Source: Bradyrhizobium frederickii
Lineage (GTDB): Bacteria; Pseudomonadota; Alphaproteobacteria; Rhizobiales; Xanthobacteraceae
DNA: 64,000 nucleotides
Reading direction: 5' to 3'
Assembly (NCBI RefSeq): GCF_004570865.1
Contig: NZ_SPQS01000025.1
Span: 1 to 64,000, forward strand
The position numbers were made by a program, and so were the translations under genes. Under the pieces are notes generated by a model that saw nothing but the letters and a program-made list of their open reading frames with translations, was not told the DNA's origin and did no database searches. This document shows, piece after piece, positions 8,049 through 15,692 of the stretch. Numbering within the stretch: the first letter of the stretch is position 1; each line of letters starts with the position of its first letter.

Positions 8049-8795
8049 TCAGGACCGCCCCGGCACCAACTCGGTCAGCGAGCGGATGATGCGGTCGGGC
8101 TTGACGGTGGAGCCTTCGGGCAGGCCGTCGCCGTGCACGTCGATCCAGATCGAATAGATGCCGAGCCGCTGCGGCGTCACGACTTCCCATTCCAGATTGT
8201 CGCCGATCATCCAGGTGTCCGCAGGCGTGACGCCGAGCGCCTCCATCGCATGCAGATAGGCGCGCTCCTCGGGCTTGCCGAAACCGTGCTCGCCCTCGAT
8301 CTGGATGTGGTCGAAGCGATGCGCCAGCTCGAACCGCTCGACCTTGGCGCGCTGCATGTCGGCGGCGCCGTTGGTGACCAGCGCCAGCTTGACGCCGCGT
8401 GCCCTGAACGCGTCGATCGCATCATGCGCACCGGGGAAGACGAAGATCGCTTCCTCGCGGTAGGTGGTGAAGCGGTCGGCGATGCGATCGGCGAGATCGT
8501 CCGACAGGGCGCGATGGCCGTCGGCGGCGAGCGCGGCGAAGCCGCCGCGCACCGTGAGCCGCCGCGCCTCGCCGAGCTTCATCCGCCAGATCGGCTCCGC
8601 GGTCGACCAGAACTGCCGCGCATAGGCGAGCACCGCGGTCGCGACCTGTGGCGGCGGCAGCGGCGCAAGCTCCTCGGCAAACTCGTTCGCGATCGTGTTC
8701 CAGGCGATCTCGGGCCGGCCATAGGCCGACAGGATGGTGTCGTCCATGTCGATCAGCATGGCGCGGGGGAGCGGCTTCGAAACGATCACGGCCAC
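8049..8795 (-). CDS. HAD-superfamily hydrolase
   Basis: 248 residues. Motif I is IDMDDTIL (nucleophile Asp16, acid/base Asp18), motif II is LALVTNGAA, a Lys follows in FGKPEERAY, and motif III/IV is WMIGDNLEWEV. A helical cap lies between motifs I and II, as in class IA HAD phosphatases such as the YjjG nucleotidase and phosphoglycolate phosphatase groups. The GTG start overlaps the last 10 bases of hemF and is preceded by GGAGGTGA, so the two genes are translationally coupled. The natural substrate cannot be told from sequence; a small phosphorylated metabolite is likely. Confidence 0.85.
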   Translation of the reverse strand: MAVIVSKPLPRAMLIDMDDTILSAYGRPEIAWNTIANEFAEELAPLPPPQVATAVLAYARQFWSTAEPIWRMKLGEARRLTVRGGFAALAADGHRALSDDLADRIADRFTTYREEAIFVFPGAHDAIDAFRARGVKLALVTNGAADMQRAKVERFELAHRFDHIQIEGEHGFGKPEERAYLHAMEALGVTPADTWMIGDNLEWEVVTPQRLGIYSIWIDVHGDGLPEGSTVKPDRIIRSLTELVPGRS

Positions 8796-9673
8796 TTCAC
8801 CTCCGGCGGCATCGACGACAGGATCGACTCGACATTGCCGCCGGTCTTGAGCCCGAAGATGGTGCCGCGATCATAGAGCAGGTTGAACTCGACATAGCGG
8901 CCGCGCCGGATCAATTGCTCCTCGCGGTCGGCGGCGGTCCAGGCGCTGGCGAAATTTCGCCGGACGATCTCGGGGTAGATCTTCAGGAACGCGCGGCCGA
9001 CGTCCTTGGTGAAGGCGAGGTCGGCGTCCCAGTCGCCGCTGTCGTGCCAGTCGTAGAAGATGCCGCCGATGCCGCGCGGCTCCTTGCGGTGCGGCAGGTA
9101 GAAATACTCGTCGCACCATGTCTTGTACTTGTCGTAATCGGCAACGCCGCTGTTCTGCGCGCAGGCCTCCTTCATCGCGGCGTGGAAGGCGATCGCGTCG
9201 GCATCGTCCTGCGTGCGGCGGCGGTCGAGCACCGGCGTGAGATCGGCGCCGCCGCCGAACCAGGCTTTGGTGGTGACGACGAAGCGCGTGTTCATGTGCA
9301 CGGCGGGCACGTTCGGATTGCGCATATGCGCGATCAGCGAGATGCCGGAGGCCCAGAACTTCGGGTCGTCCGCGGCGCCGGGAATCTGGGCGCGAAATTC
9401 AGGGGCGAACTCGCCGTGCACGGTCGAGCAGTGCACGCCCACCTTCTCGAACAGCCGGCCATGCATCATCGACATCACCCCGCCGCCGCCGGGCGCGCCG
9501 GTATGGTCGGCGCGCTGCCAGGGCGTGCGCTCGAAACGGCCGGCTTCGCCCGGATAGAGGTTTTGCGGGGCGTCGTCCTCGAGCCGCTCGAAGCTCGCGC
9601 AGATGTCGTCGCGCAAGGCTTCGAACCAGGTGCGGGCGCGGGTCTTGCAGTCTTCGATCGTCGAACTGTCCAT
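8786..9673 (-). CDS. hemF: Oxygen-dependent coproporphyrinogen III oxidase
   Basis: 295 residues from the ATG at 9673, chosen because GGGA lies at the right distance; an in-frame ATG two codons upstream is too close to it. HemF decarboxylates coproporphyrinogen III to protoporphyrinogen IX with O2 in heme synthesis. Family blocks are clear: TPWQRADHTGAPGGGGVMSMM, GISLIAHMRNPNVPAVHMN, WFGGGADLTP, DEYFYLPHR, GIGGIFYD, and the C-terminal RRGRYVEFNLLYDRGTIFGL. Length is normal. A HAD hydrolase overlaps its 3' end; a palindromic repeat lies just upstream. Rhizobia usually also carry the anaerobic hemN, which is not in this window. Confidence 0.97.
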   Translation of the reverse strand: MDSSTIEDCKTRARTWFEALRDDICASFERLEDDAPQNLYPGEAGRFERTPWQRADHTGAPGGGGVMSMMHGRLFEKVGVHCSTVHGEFAPEFRAQIPGAADDPKFWASGISLIAHMRNPNVPAVHMNTRFVVTTKAWFGGGADLTPVLDRRRTQDDADAIAFHAAMKEACAQNSGVADYDKYKTWCDEYFYLPHRKEPRGIGGIFYDWHDSGDWDADLAFTKDVGRAFLKIYPEIVRRNFASAWTAADREEQLIRRGRYVEFNLLYDRGTIFGLKTGGNVESILSSMPPEVKWP

Positions 9674-9710
9674 CGTCATTCCCGGTCGCTTGCCATGCGG
9701 ATCGTGCCGC

Positions 9711-9795
9711 AGGGTGGGCAAAGGCGCCCTTGCGCCGTGCCACGTCTTTTATCGTCATCCTGAGTGATGGGCACGCTTCGCTTTGCCCACCCTGC
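9711..9795. repeat. Palindromic intergenic repeat, family B (GGGTGGGCAAAG type)
   Basis: AGGGTGGGCAAAGGCGCCC at one end and GCTTTGCCCACCCT at the other make a long inverted repeat. Other copies lie at 33891, 42691, 45641 and 59747. This copy separates queE from hemF. It also contains a short piece of family C (GTCATCCTGAG at about 9753-9763). Confidence 0.75.
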
Positions 9796-9806
9796 GAGAT
9801 CTGTCC

Positions 9807-10439
9807 CTATCTGATACCGAGCGATTTATGCGTCTGCACGCTGAGCCGCCATTGCGGATGGCGCAGGCAATAGTCGATCGCGCGCGCGGTGTTCTCGATC
9901 ACCTCGGGTCCGTCCATCGGCTGCAGCGAGAAGCGCTCGAAAGCGAGATGCTCGAACGTCTCTGGCGCGGCGAGAGCCTGCGGGTAGACCAGCTTCAGCT
10001 CGTGCCCCTGCCGCAGCACCAGCTCGCTACCGCCCTTGGGGCTGACGCAGATCCAGTCGAGGCCGTCAGGCGCTTCGACAGTGCCGTTGGTCTCGACGCC
10101 GATCTCGAAGCCGCGGGCGTGGAGCGCCTCGATCAGCGCGGTGTCGACCTGGAGCAGCGGCTCGCCGCCGGTAAGCACCACGTAGCGGCTCGCTTCGGCG
10201 GCGCGCCATTGCGCGGCGATGGTGTCGGCGAGCTCGGCGGCCGAGCCGTAGCGGCCGCCGAGCGTGCCGTCGGTGCCGACGAAGTCGGTGTCGCAGAACT
10301 TGCAAGTGGCCTCAAGGCGATCCGCCTCGCGCCCGCTCCAGAGGTTGCAGCCGGCAAAGCGGCAGAACACGGAGGCGCGCCCGGCATGGGCGCCTTCGCC
10401 TTGCAGGGTCAGGAAGATTTCCTTGACCGCGTAACTCAA
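9807..10439 (-). CDS. queE: 7-carboxy-7-deazaguanine synthase
   Basis: 210 residues. QueE is a radical SAM enzyme that converts 6-carboxytetrahydropterin to 7-carboxy-7-deazaguanine on the way to queuosine in tRNA. The N-terminus MSYAVKEIFLTLQGEG is typical. The cluster-binding cysteines appear as C-x14-C-x2-C (CNLWSGREAD... TCKFCDTDF), the long-spacer form known from Gram-negative QueE proteins. VVLTGGEPLLQ binds SAM, and ETNGT and SPKGG follow in the usual order. trmL lies 18 bases upstream on the same strand, so two tRNA-modification genes probably share a transcript. Confidence 0.95.
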   Translation of the reverse strand: MSYAVKEIFLTLQGEGAHAGRASVFCRFAGCNLWSGREADRLEATCKFCDTDFVGTDGTLGGRYGSAAELADTIAAQWRAAEASRYVVLTGGEPLLQVDTALIEALHARGFEIGVETNGTVEAPDGLDWICVSPKGGSELVLRQGHELKLVYPQALAAPETFEHLAFERFSLQPMDGPEVIENTARAIDYCLRHPQWRLSVQTHKSLGIR

Positions 10440-10457
10440 TCGTCTCTCCTTTGGCCT

Positions 10458-10916
10458 TCAGACTTGCGGGTTTCGGATCTGCCGCAGCGCCTCGCCTGCG
10501 GCCATCGCCGCGGTCATGGCGACATTGAGCGACCGCAGCCCGGCCTTGATCGGGATCACCAGCCGCGCATCCGCGGCCTCGACCACCGCCTCGGTGACGC
10601 CGGCGCTCTCGCGCCCGAATAGCAGGATGTCCGACGTCTGGTAACGGAAATCGCGATAGTCGGTGGCCGCCTTGGTCGTGAACAGCAGCAGGCGGTAGCC
10701 GTGCGCGGCGCGCCAGTCCTCGAATTTCAACCAGGAATCGTGCCTGACGATGCCGACATGGCCGAGGTAGTCCATTCCCGCCCGGCGGAACGCGCGGTCG
10801 GACACCGGGAACCCCGCCGGTTCGATGATATGGGCGTCCAGTCCGAGGCAGGCGCAGAGCCTGAGAATCGTGCCGGTGTTCTGAGGGATGTCGGGTTGGA
10901 AAAGCGCTATCTGCAT
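10458..10916 (-). CDS. trmL: tRNA (cytidine/uridine-34-2'-O)-methyltransferase
   Basis: 152 residues from the ATG at 10916 (MQIALFQPDIPQNTG), which matches the usual TrmL start; an in-frame upstream start at 10955 would add 13 atypical residues. SPOUT-class methyltransferase that methylates the wobble ribose of certain tRNA-Leu species. Visible blocks: PDIPQNTGTILRLCACLG, FRRAGMDYL, LLFGRESAGV, and the knot region RSLNVAMTAAMAAGEALRQ. It heads a probable trmL-queE unit and is divergent from petA. Confidence 0.93.
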   Translation of the reverse strand: MQIALFQPDIPQNTGTILRLCACLGLDAHIIEPAGFPVSDRAFRRAGMDYLGHVGIVRHDSWLKFEDWRAAHGYRLLLFTTKAATDYRDFRYQTSDILLFGRESAGVTEAVVEAADARLVIPIKAGLRSLNVAMTAAMAAGEALRQIRNPQV

Positions 10917-11060
10917 CGGGAGTGGCGGGTTGGCTGCGGGACGGAAATGTCTCAAGAAAACATCGCCTGCCCGGGAATTCGTGCATGGCGCGCCCCCGCG
11001 CCGATAGCGGGCTTGCGCTCGCCCGGCAAGGGTGCCAATAGAACGATTCTGGACTGCTGT

Positions 11061-11080
11061 TTCGCCTGTTTAGAGGCGAA
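11061..11080. promoter_or_regulatory. Inverted repeat in the trmL/petA divergent region
   Basis: TTCGCCT and AGGCGAA are perfect 7-base arms around GTTTAG. It lies 115 bases upstream of petA and 145 bases upstream of trmL. It could be an operator or an untranslated-leader hairpin; nothing ties it to a known regulator. Confidence 0.35.
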
Positions 11081-11194
11081 TAAGCAAAGTTCTGCCGCCG
11101 CGGGGGGCCGCGGGCGCCGGCAGCCTTTCCGGGGGCCTCATGGGCGCCCCCTGGAGCGGTTCCACCGGTTGCACAAGAAGAAAGGGTTGGAATC

Positions 11195-11725
11195 GTGACG
11201 ACAGCGTCTTCGGCGGACCATCCGACACGCCGTGATTTCTTATTCGTTGCAACCGGGGCAGCTGCTGCAGTAGGGGGCGCGGCCGCGCTCTGGCCCTTCA
11301 TCTCCCAAATGAATCCTGACGCCTCGACCATCGCCGCCGGTGCGCCGATCGAGGTCGATCTCAGCCCGGTCGCCGAAGGACAGGACATCAAGGTGTTCTG
11401 GCGCGGCAAGCCGATCTACATCAGCCACCGCACCAAGAAGCAGATCGAGGAGGCGCGCGCCGTCAACGTGGCGAGCCTGCCCGATCCGCAGACCGACGAG
11501 GCTCGGGTCAAGTCCGGTCACGATCAGTGGCTGGTCGTGATCGGCATCTGCACCCATCTCGGCTGCATCCCGATTGCTCATGAAGGCAGCTACGACGGGT
11601 TCTTCTGCCCCTGCCATGGTTCGGTGTATGATACGTCCGGCCGCATCCGCCAGGGCCCTGCGCCCTCGAACCTGCCAGTGCCGCCGTACCAGTTCGTTTC
11701 CGACACCAAAATCCAGATCGGCTGA
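11195..11725 (+). CDS. petA: Ubiquinol-cytochrome c reductase Rieske iron-sulfur subunit
   Basis: 176 residues. The Rieske protein passes electrons from ubiquinol to cytochrome c1 in the bc1 complex. The N-terminus carries a twin-arginine motif (TRRDFLF) followed by the hydrophobic anchor that holds the protein in the inner membrane. The 2Fe-2S ligands are in CTHLGCIP and CPCHGSVYD, separated by the usual loop, and GPAPSNLPVPPY follows. fbcH starts 62 bases downstream on the same strand, as in the fbcFH operon described in Bradyrhizobium (fbcF is the older name for this gene). Confidence 0.97.
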   Translation: MTTASSADHPTRRDFLFVATGAAAAVGGAAALWPFISQMNPDASTIAAGAPIEVDLSPVAEGQDIKVFWRGKPIYISHRTKKQIEEARAVNVASLPDPQTDEARVKSGHDQWLVVIGICTHLGCIPIAHEGSYDGFFCPCHGSVYDTSGRIRQGPAPSNLPVPPYQFVSDTKIQIG

Positions 11726-11787
11726 GCTTTGGGCCTTCGTCCGAAGCTTCGCGCCGTCTCGTCGTATTATTTCCTCAGGATCGCATC

Positions 11788-13860
11788 ATGAGCGGACCAT
11801 CCGACTACCAGCCGAGCAATCCGGCCCTGCAATGGATCGAGCGGCGCCTGCCGATCTTCGGCCTCATGCACTCCTCGTTCGTCGCCTATCCCACCCCGCG
11901 TAACCTGAACTATTGGTGGACCTTCGGCGCCATCCTCTCCTTCATGCTGGGGATGCAGATCCTGACCGGCGTGATCCTGGCGATGCACTATACGCCGCAT
12001 GCCGATCTCGCCTTCAAGTCGGTCGAGCTGATCGTTCGCGACGTGAACTACGGCTGGCTGCTGCGCAACATGCACGCGGTCGGCGCCTCGATGTTCTTCG
12101 TCGCCGTCTACGTCCATATGTTCCGCGGCCTTTATTACGGGTCGTACAAGGAGCCGCGCGAGGTGTTGTGGATCCTCGGCGTCATCATCTACCTCCTGAT
12201 GATGGCGACGGGCTTCATGGGCTACGTGCTGCCCTGGGGCCAGATGAGCTTCTGGGGCGCCACCGTCATCACCAACCTGTTCTCCGCCATTCCCTATGTC
12301 GGCGAGAGCATCGTGACGCTGCTCTGGGGCGGCTATTCGGTCGGCAACCCGACCCTGAACCGCTTCTTCTCGCTGCACTATCTGCTGCCGTTCCTGATCG
12401 CGGGCGTCGTCGTGCTCCACGTCTGGGCGCTGCACGTCGCCGGCCAGAACAATCCTGACGGTGTCGAGCCGAAGACGGAAAAGGACACCGTGCCGTTCAC
12501 GCCGCATGCCACCATCAAGGACATGTTCGGCGTCGCCTGCTTCATGCTGCTCTACGCCTGGTTCATCTTCTACATGCCGAACTATCTCGGCGACGCCGAC
12601 AACTACATTCCGGCGAACCCGGGCGTGACGCCGCCGCACATCGTGCCGGAATGGTATTACCTGCCGTTCTACGCGATCCTGCGCTCGATCCCGAACAAGC
12701 TCGCGGGCGTCGTCGCGATGTTCGGCGCGATCATCATCCTGTGCTTCCTGCCCTGGCTGGACGCCGCGAAGACGAAGTCGTCGAAGTATCGCCCGCTGGC
12801 CAAGCAGTTCTTCTGGATCTTCGTCGTTGTCTGCATCCTGCTCGGCTATCTCGGCGCGCAGCCGCCGGAAGGCATCTACGTCGTTGCCGGCCGGGTCCTG
12901 ACCGTGTGCTACTTCGCCTACTTCCTGATCGTCCTGCCGCTGCTCTCGCGCATCGAGAAGCCGCGGCCGGTCCCGAACTCGATCTCGGATGCGGTGCTGG
13001 CCAAGACCGGCAGCCGATCGACGCCGATGGTGTCGACCGCGATCTTGCTGGCGCTCGCCGGTTCGTTGTTCGCGGGCTCGATCGACAGCGCGAAAGCATC
13101 TGAAGGCAGCGATACGCCGCCCGGCAACAAATGGTCGTTCTCGGGCCCTTTCGGTACGTTTGACCGCGGGGCGCTGCAGCGTGGCCTGAAGGTCTACAAG
13201 GAGGTCTGCTCCAGTTGCCACGGCTTGTCTTACATCGCCTTCCGCAACCTCGCCGAGGCCGGCGGGCCCGGCTATTCGGTGGCGCAGGCGTCGGCATTTG
13301 CTTCCGAGTACAAGGTCAAGGACGGTCCGAACGATGCGGGTGACATGTTCGAGCGTGCGGGCCGGCCGGCGGACTATTTCCCCTCGCCATTCCCGAACGA
13401 GCAGGCCGCCCGTGCCGCGAACGGTGGCGCCGCGCCGCCCGACCTGTCGCTGATCACCAAGGCACGCTCTTACAAGCGCGGCTTCCCCTGGTTCATTTTC
13501 GACGTCTTCACCCAGTACCAGGAGCAGGGGCCTGACTATGTCACCGCGCTGCTCCAGGGGTATGAGGAGAAGGTGCCTGAGGGCGTGACCATCCCGGAGG
13601 GGTCGTACTACAACAAGTATTTCCCGGGCCACGCCATCAAGATGCCGAAGCCGCTGAGCGACGGCCAGGTGACCTATGACGACGGCTCGCCGACCACCGT
13701 CGCCCAGTACGCCAAGGACGTCACCACGTTCCTGATGTGGACCGCCGAGCCGCACATGGAAGCGCGCAAGCGCCTCGGCTTCCAGGTCTTCGTGTTCCTG
13801 ATCCTGTTCGCGGGCCTGATGTACTTCACCAAGAAAAAGGTCTGGGCCAGCTCGCACTGA
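11788..13860 (+). CDS. fbcH: Fused cytochrome b / cytochrome c1 precursor of the bc1 complex
   Basis: 690 residues. Residues 1-400 are cytochrome b: heme-ligating His pairs at 96/197 and 110/211, and the Qo-site PEWY at 287-290. Residues 410-440 (STPMVSTAILLALAGSLFAG, then an AKA) look like an internal signal peptide. The c1 part follows, with the covalent heme site CSSCH at 474-478 and a Met in IKMPKPL as likely sixth ligand. The C-terminus is an anchor helix (VFVFLILFAGLMYF). Bradyrhizobium is known to make the two cytochromes from one such polyprotein, cleaved at the internal signal. It is cotranscribed with petA and ends just before a strong terminator. Confidence 0.97.
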   Translation: MSGPSDYQPSNPALQWIERRLPIFGLMHSSFVAYPTPRNLNYWWTFGAILSFMLGMQILTGVILAMHYTPHADLAFKSVELIVRDVNYGWLLRNMHAVGASMFFVAVYVHMFRGLYYGSYKEPREVLWILGVIIYLLMMATGFMGYVLPWGQMSFWGATVITNLFSAIPYVGESIVTLLWGGYSVGNPTLNRFFSLHYLLPFLIAGVVVLHVWALHVAGQNNPDGVEPKTEKDTVPFTPHATIKDMFGVACFMLLYAWFIFYMPNYLGDADNYIPANPGVTPPHIVPEWYYLPFYAILRSIPNKLAGVVAMFGAIIILCFLPWLDAAKTKSSKYRPLAKQFFWIFVVVCILLGYLGAQPPEGIYVVAGRVLTVCYFAYFLIVLPLLSRIEKPRPVPNSISDAVLAKTGSRSTPMVSTAILLALAGSLFAGSIDSAKASEGSDTPPGNKWSFSGPFGTFDRGALQRGLKVYKEVCSSCHGLSYIAFRNLAEAGGPGYSVAQASAFASEYKVKDGPNDAGDMFERAGRPADYFPSPFPNEQAARAANGGAAPPDLSLITKARSYKRGFPWFIFDVFTQYQEQGPDYVTALLQGYEEKVPEGVTIPEGSYYNKYFPGHAIKMPKPLSDGQVTYDDGSPTTVAQYAKDVTTFLMWTAEPHMEARKRLGFQVFVFLILFAGLMYFTKKKVWASSH

Positions 13861-13886
13861 GGCCGCGCCTGACGAGACAAGAAATG

Positions 13887-13914
13887 AAAAAGCCCCCGCA
13901 AGGGGGCTTTTTTG
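13887..13914 (+). terminator. Intrinsic terminator of petA-fbcH
   Basis: AAAAAGCCCCC, loop GCAA, GGGGGCTTTTTT: a strong GC stem flanked by A and T runs, about 25 bases after the fbcH stop codon. Confidence 0.92.
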
Positions 13915-13921
13915 TCGAGCG

Positions 13922-14026
13922 GTCATTTCGGGGCGCGCCCTTGGCGCGAACCCTGAATCCATTCATCCACCGACGTTGAGGCCCGATGGATTTCCGGGTT
14001 CGCGCTATCGCGCGTCCCGGAATGAC
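13922..14026. repeat. Palindromic intergenic repeat, family A (GTCATTCCGGG type), copy 1
   Basis: Begins GTCATTTCGGGGCGCG and ends CGTCCCGGAATGAC, with an inner pair AATCCATTCATC / GATGGATTTCC. Copies lie at 21790, 39261 and 53878, all between genes. This one follows the petA-fbcH terminator. Confidence 0.8.
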
Positions 14027-14106
14027 GTGAGTGTGGATTGCGCCGCGCGCGTCCAGCGGCCAGAATACCCGTCAACCGCTCCCTCAGAAACTCACCGGAG
14101 GACACC

Positions 14107-14781
14107 ATGGGAACCGCCATCACCTTCAAGCGTCCGGACGGCAAGGACGCCTCGGGCTATCTCGCCAATGCCGCGCGTGGCAACGCGCCGGGCGTGGTCG
14201 TGATCCAGGAATGGTGGGGCTTGTCGGACCAGATCAAGGGCCTGTGCGACCGCTTTGCGCTGGCCGGCTTCGATGCGCTGGCGCCCGATCTCTACAAGGG
14301 CAAGGTGGTGCCGTATCACGACACGGACAGCGCCAACAAGGAGATGAACTCGCTCGACTTCATGGACGCCACCACGCAGACGGTGCGCGGCGCCGCGCAA
14401 TATCTGGCGCGCAACGGCGCCAAGGTCGGGCTGACCGGCTTCTGCCTCGGCGGGGCCGTCACCATCATCGGCGCGACCAGGATCCCGGAGCTCGCGGCCG
14501 GTGTCGTGTTCTACGGCATCCCGCCGGAGCAGGCCGCCAAGCCCGCCGACGTCAAGATTCCGCTCCAGGCCCATTTCGCCAACAAGGATGATTGGTGCAC
14601 GCCGGAGCTGGTCAACGGCTTTGAGAAGGCGATGAAGGCTGCCGGCAAGTCGCTGGAGCTGTTCCGCTATGACGCCGAGCACGCCTTCGTCAACGAGCAG
14701 CGCCAGGCCGTGCACGACCGCGAAGCCGCCGAACTCGCCTGGGGCAGGGCGACGGAGTTTTTCCGCAAGCATCTGGGGTGA
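14107..14781 (+). CDS. Dienelactone hydrolase family protein
   Basis: 224 residues from the ATG preceded by GGAGG. Alpha/beta hydrolase fold of the dienelactone hydrolase type: VVIQEWWGLSDQIK near the N-terminus, the nucleophile elbow GFCLGGAVT with Cys113, an acidic residue in NKDDWCTPE (Asp161 or 162), and His192 in DAEHAFVN. True dienelactone hydrolases open muconolactone-type lactones in aromatic degradation, but many relatives have other ester or thioester substrates. No aromatic catabolic genes are nearby, so the substrate is left open. A secreted protein of unknown function follows 31 bases downstream. Confidence 0.9.
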   Translation: MGTAITFKRPDGKDASGYLANAARGNAPGVVVIQEWWGLSDQIKGLCDRFALAGFDALAPDLYKGKVVPYHDTDSANKEMNSLDFMDATTQTVRGAAQYLARNGAKVGLTGFCLGGAVTIIGATRIPELAAGVVFYGIPPEQAAKPADVKIPLQAHFANKDDWCTPELVNGFEKAMKAAGKSLELFRYDAEHAFVNEQRQAVHDREAAELAWGRATEFFRKHLG

Positions 14782-14812
14782 GACCGGAGCGATCGATCGG
14801 GAGCAGCGAAGT

Positions 14813-15430
14813 ATGGCGACGTCGTCTCTCACAGGCCGCGTGTTCGGCCTGATCGTTCGGGGCGTGGCCGGCATTGCCGGCATCGTCGCCTTGACGACGG
14901 CTCACGCGGCAGCAGAGCAGGCCTTCGTCACGTTGAATGGCGACCTCAAGAAGGAGGCCTGGTGGGTCATCGCGGAATTCCATCCGTTCACGACCGAGGT
15001 TCGCGGCATCCCCGCGAACCAGATCCGCAAGAGCTGGTGCAAGGCGACCGAATTCCGCAAGGACCTGATTCCCAAGGAGCTGCTGTTCGAGAATGGCGCT
15101 GATGCGATGAAGGGCGCCGGCATGTCCTTTGCGGTCGAGGGGCGCTTCGACGGCGCCGCCACGAGGCAGATCGCCGTGGTCGGCGTATTTCAGGAGTGTG
15201 CGGGTCCAAAAGGCAGGTTTATGCTGGTCCTCGATCAGCCGGACGGCGGGAAGCCGAAGATCCGCTTTCTCGACGCCGTACGTACGAACCGCCAATTCGG
15301 AGCTCTTTCGAAGGACAAGGGCGGCAAGCCCGTCCTTTGGGAATGCATGGAATGCGACGGCTATTCCGTGCTCAAATGGGATCGGAAGAAAAACAGGTTC
15401 GGTTGGGAGCCGCAGGCCGAGGAGCTTTAG
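14813..15430 (+). CDS. Secreted protein of unknown function, 205 aa
   Basis: The start at 14813 is preceded by GGGAG. The N-terminus (GRVFGLIVRGVAGIAGIVAL then HAAAEQ) is a signal peptide with a likely cleavage after AHA. The mature domain begins QAFVTLNGDLKKEAWWVIAEF and contains EVRGIPANQIRKSWCKATEFRKDL, FQECAGPKGRF and near the end LWECMECDGYSVLKWDR, with a CxxC pair. Other Cys residues could form disulfides in the periplasm. No family is recognised. It lies 31 bases after the dienelactone hydrolase gene and may be cotranscribed with it; the trp leader follows downstream. Confidence 0.7.
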   Translation: MATSSLTGRVFGLIVRGVAGIAGIVALTTAHAAAEQAFVTLNGDLKKEAWWVIAEFHPFTTEVRGIPANQIRKSWCKATEFRKDLIPKELLFENGADAMKGAGMSFAVEGRFDGAATRQIAVVGVFQECAGPKGRFMLVLDQPDGGKPKIRFLDAVRTNRQFGALSKDKGGKPVLWECMECDGYSVLKWDRKKNRFGWEPQAEEL

Positions 15431-15528
15431 CCGGCGTGGGCGGCAGCCGAGCGCGGCACGGCTCCGCCGCGCAGGGGACGGGTTTTCTCACCTTGACGCC
15501 GTCCTCGCGCCATGGTGAGTATCGCCCC

Positions 15529-15576
15529 ATGAGTACCGCCGTCCGCCCAGCCCGTCTTTGGTGGCGCACCTCCTGA
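15529..15576 (+). CDS. trpL: trp leader peptide with tandem Trp codons
   Basis: A 15-codon frame, MSTAVRPARLWWRTS, with two adjacent Trp codons at 15559-15564 and a TGA at 15574-15576, located 116 bases before trpE(G). Tandem Trp codons in a short leader frame are the hallmark of ribosome-mediated attenuation, described for trpE(G) in Sinorhizobium meliloti. When charged tRNA-Trp is scarce, the ribosome stalls at the Trp pair and the following RNA folds into an antiterminator. In S. meliloti the terminated leader RNA and its peptide also act in trans; whether that applies here is inference. The ribosome binding site is weak (GGTGAG about 10 bases upstream). Confidence 0.85.
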   Translation: MSTAVRPARLWWRTS

Positions 15577-15601
15577 CGAGGTGGCCGGTGCGATTTCTTT
15601 T
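15565..15601 (+). promoter_or_regulatory. Candidate trp attenuator
   Basis: Two competing stems overlap the end of trpL. CACCTC (15567-15572) pairs with GAGGTG (15578-15583). CGCACC (15565-15570) pairs with GGTGCG (15587-15592) and is followed by ATTTCTTTT, giving a terminator-like end. The two share bases 15567-15570 and so exclude each other, which fits an attenuator. Exact terminator and antiterminator pairing needs folding. Confidence 0.5.
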
Positions 15602-15692
15602 CCCAAAATCGTCGAAGGTCGCCCACGCGGTGCGGCGGTCTGATCGTTTGTCCTGTGTGGCGTTCCCTCGGCAAGTTTCGTAAGAGGACGAC

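Noticed and set aside
7432..8157. Plus-strand open frame of 241 codons opposite the YodC and HAD genes
   Set aside because: It overlaps two well-supported minus-strand genes and reads as a shadow frame; no domain is present.
11767..13962. Very long minus-strand frame opposite fbcH (731 codons)
   Set aside because: Typical shadow frame of a high-GC gene; the plus strand encodes an unmistakable cytochrome b/c1.
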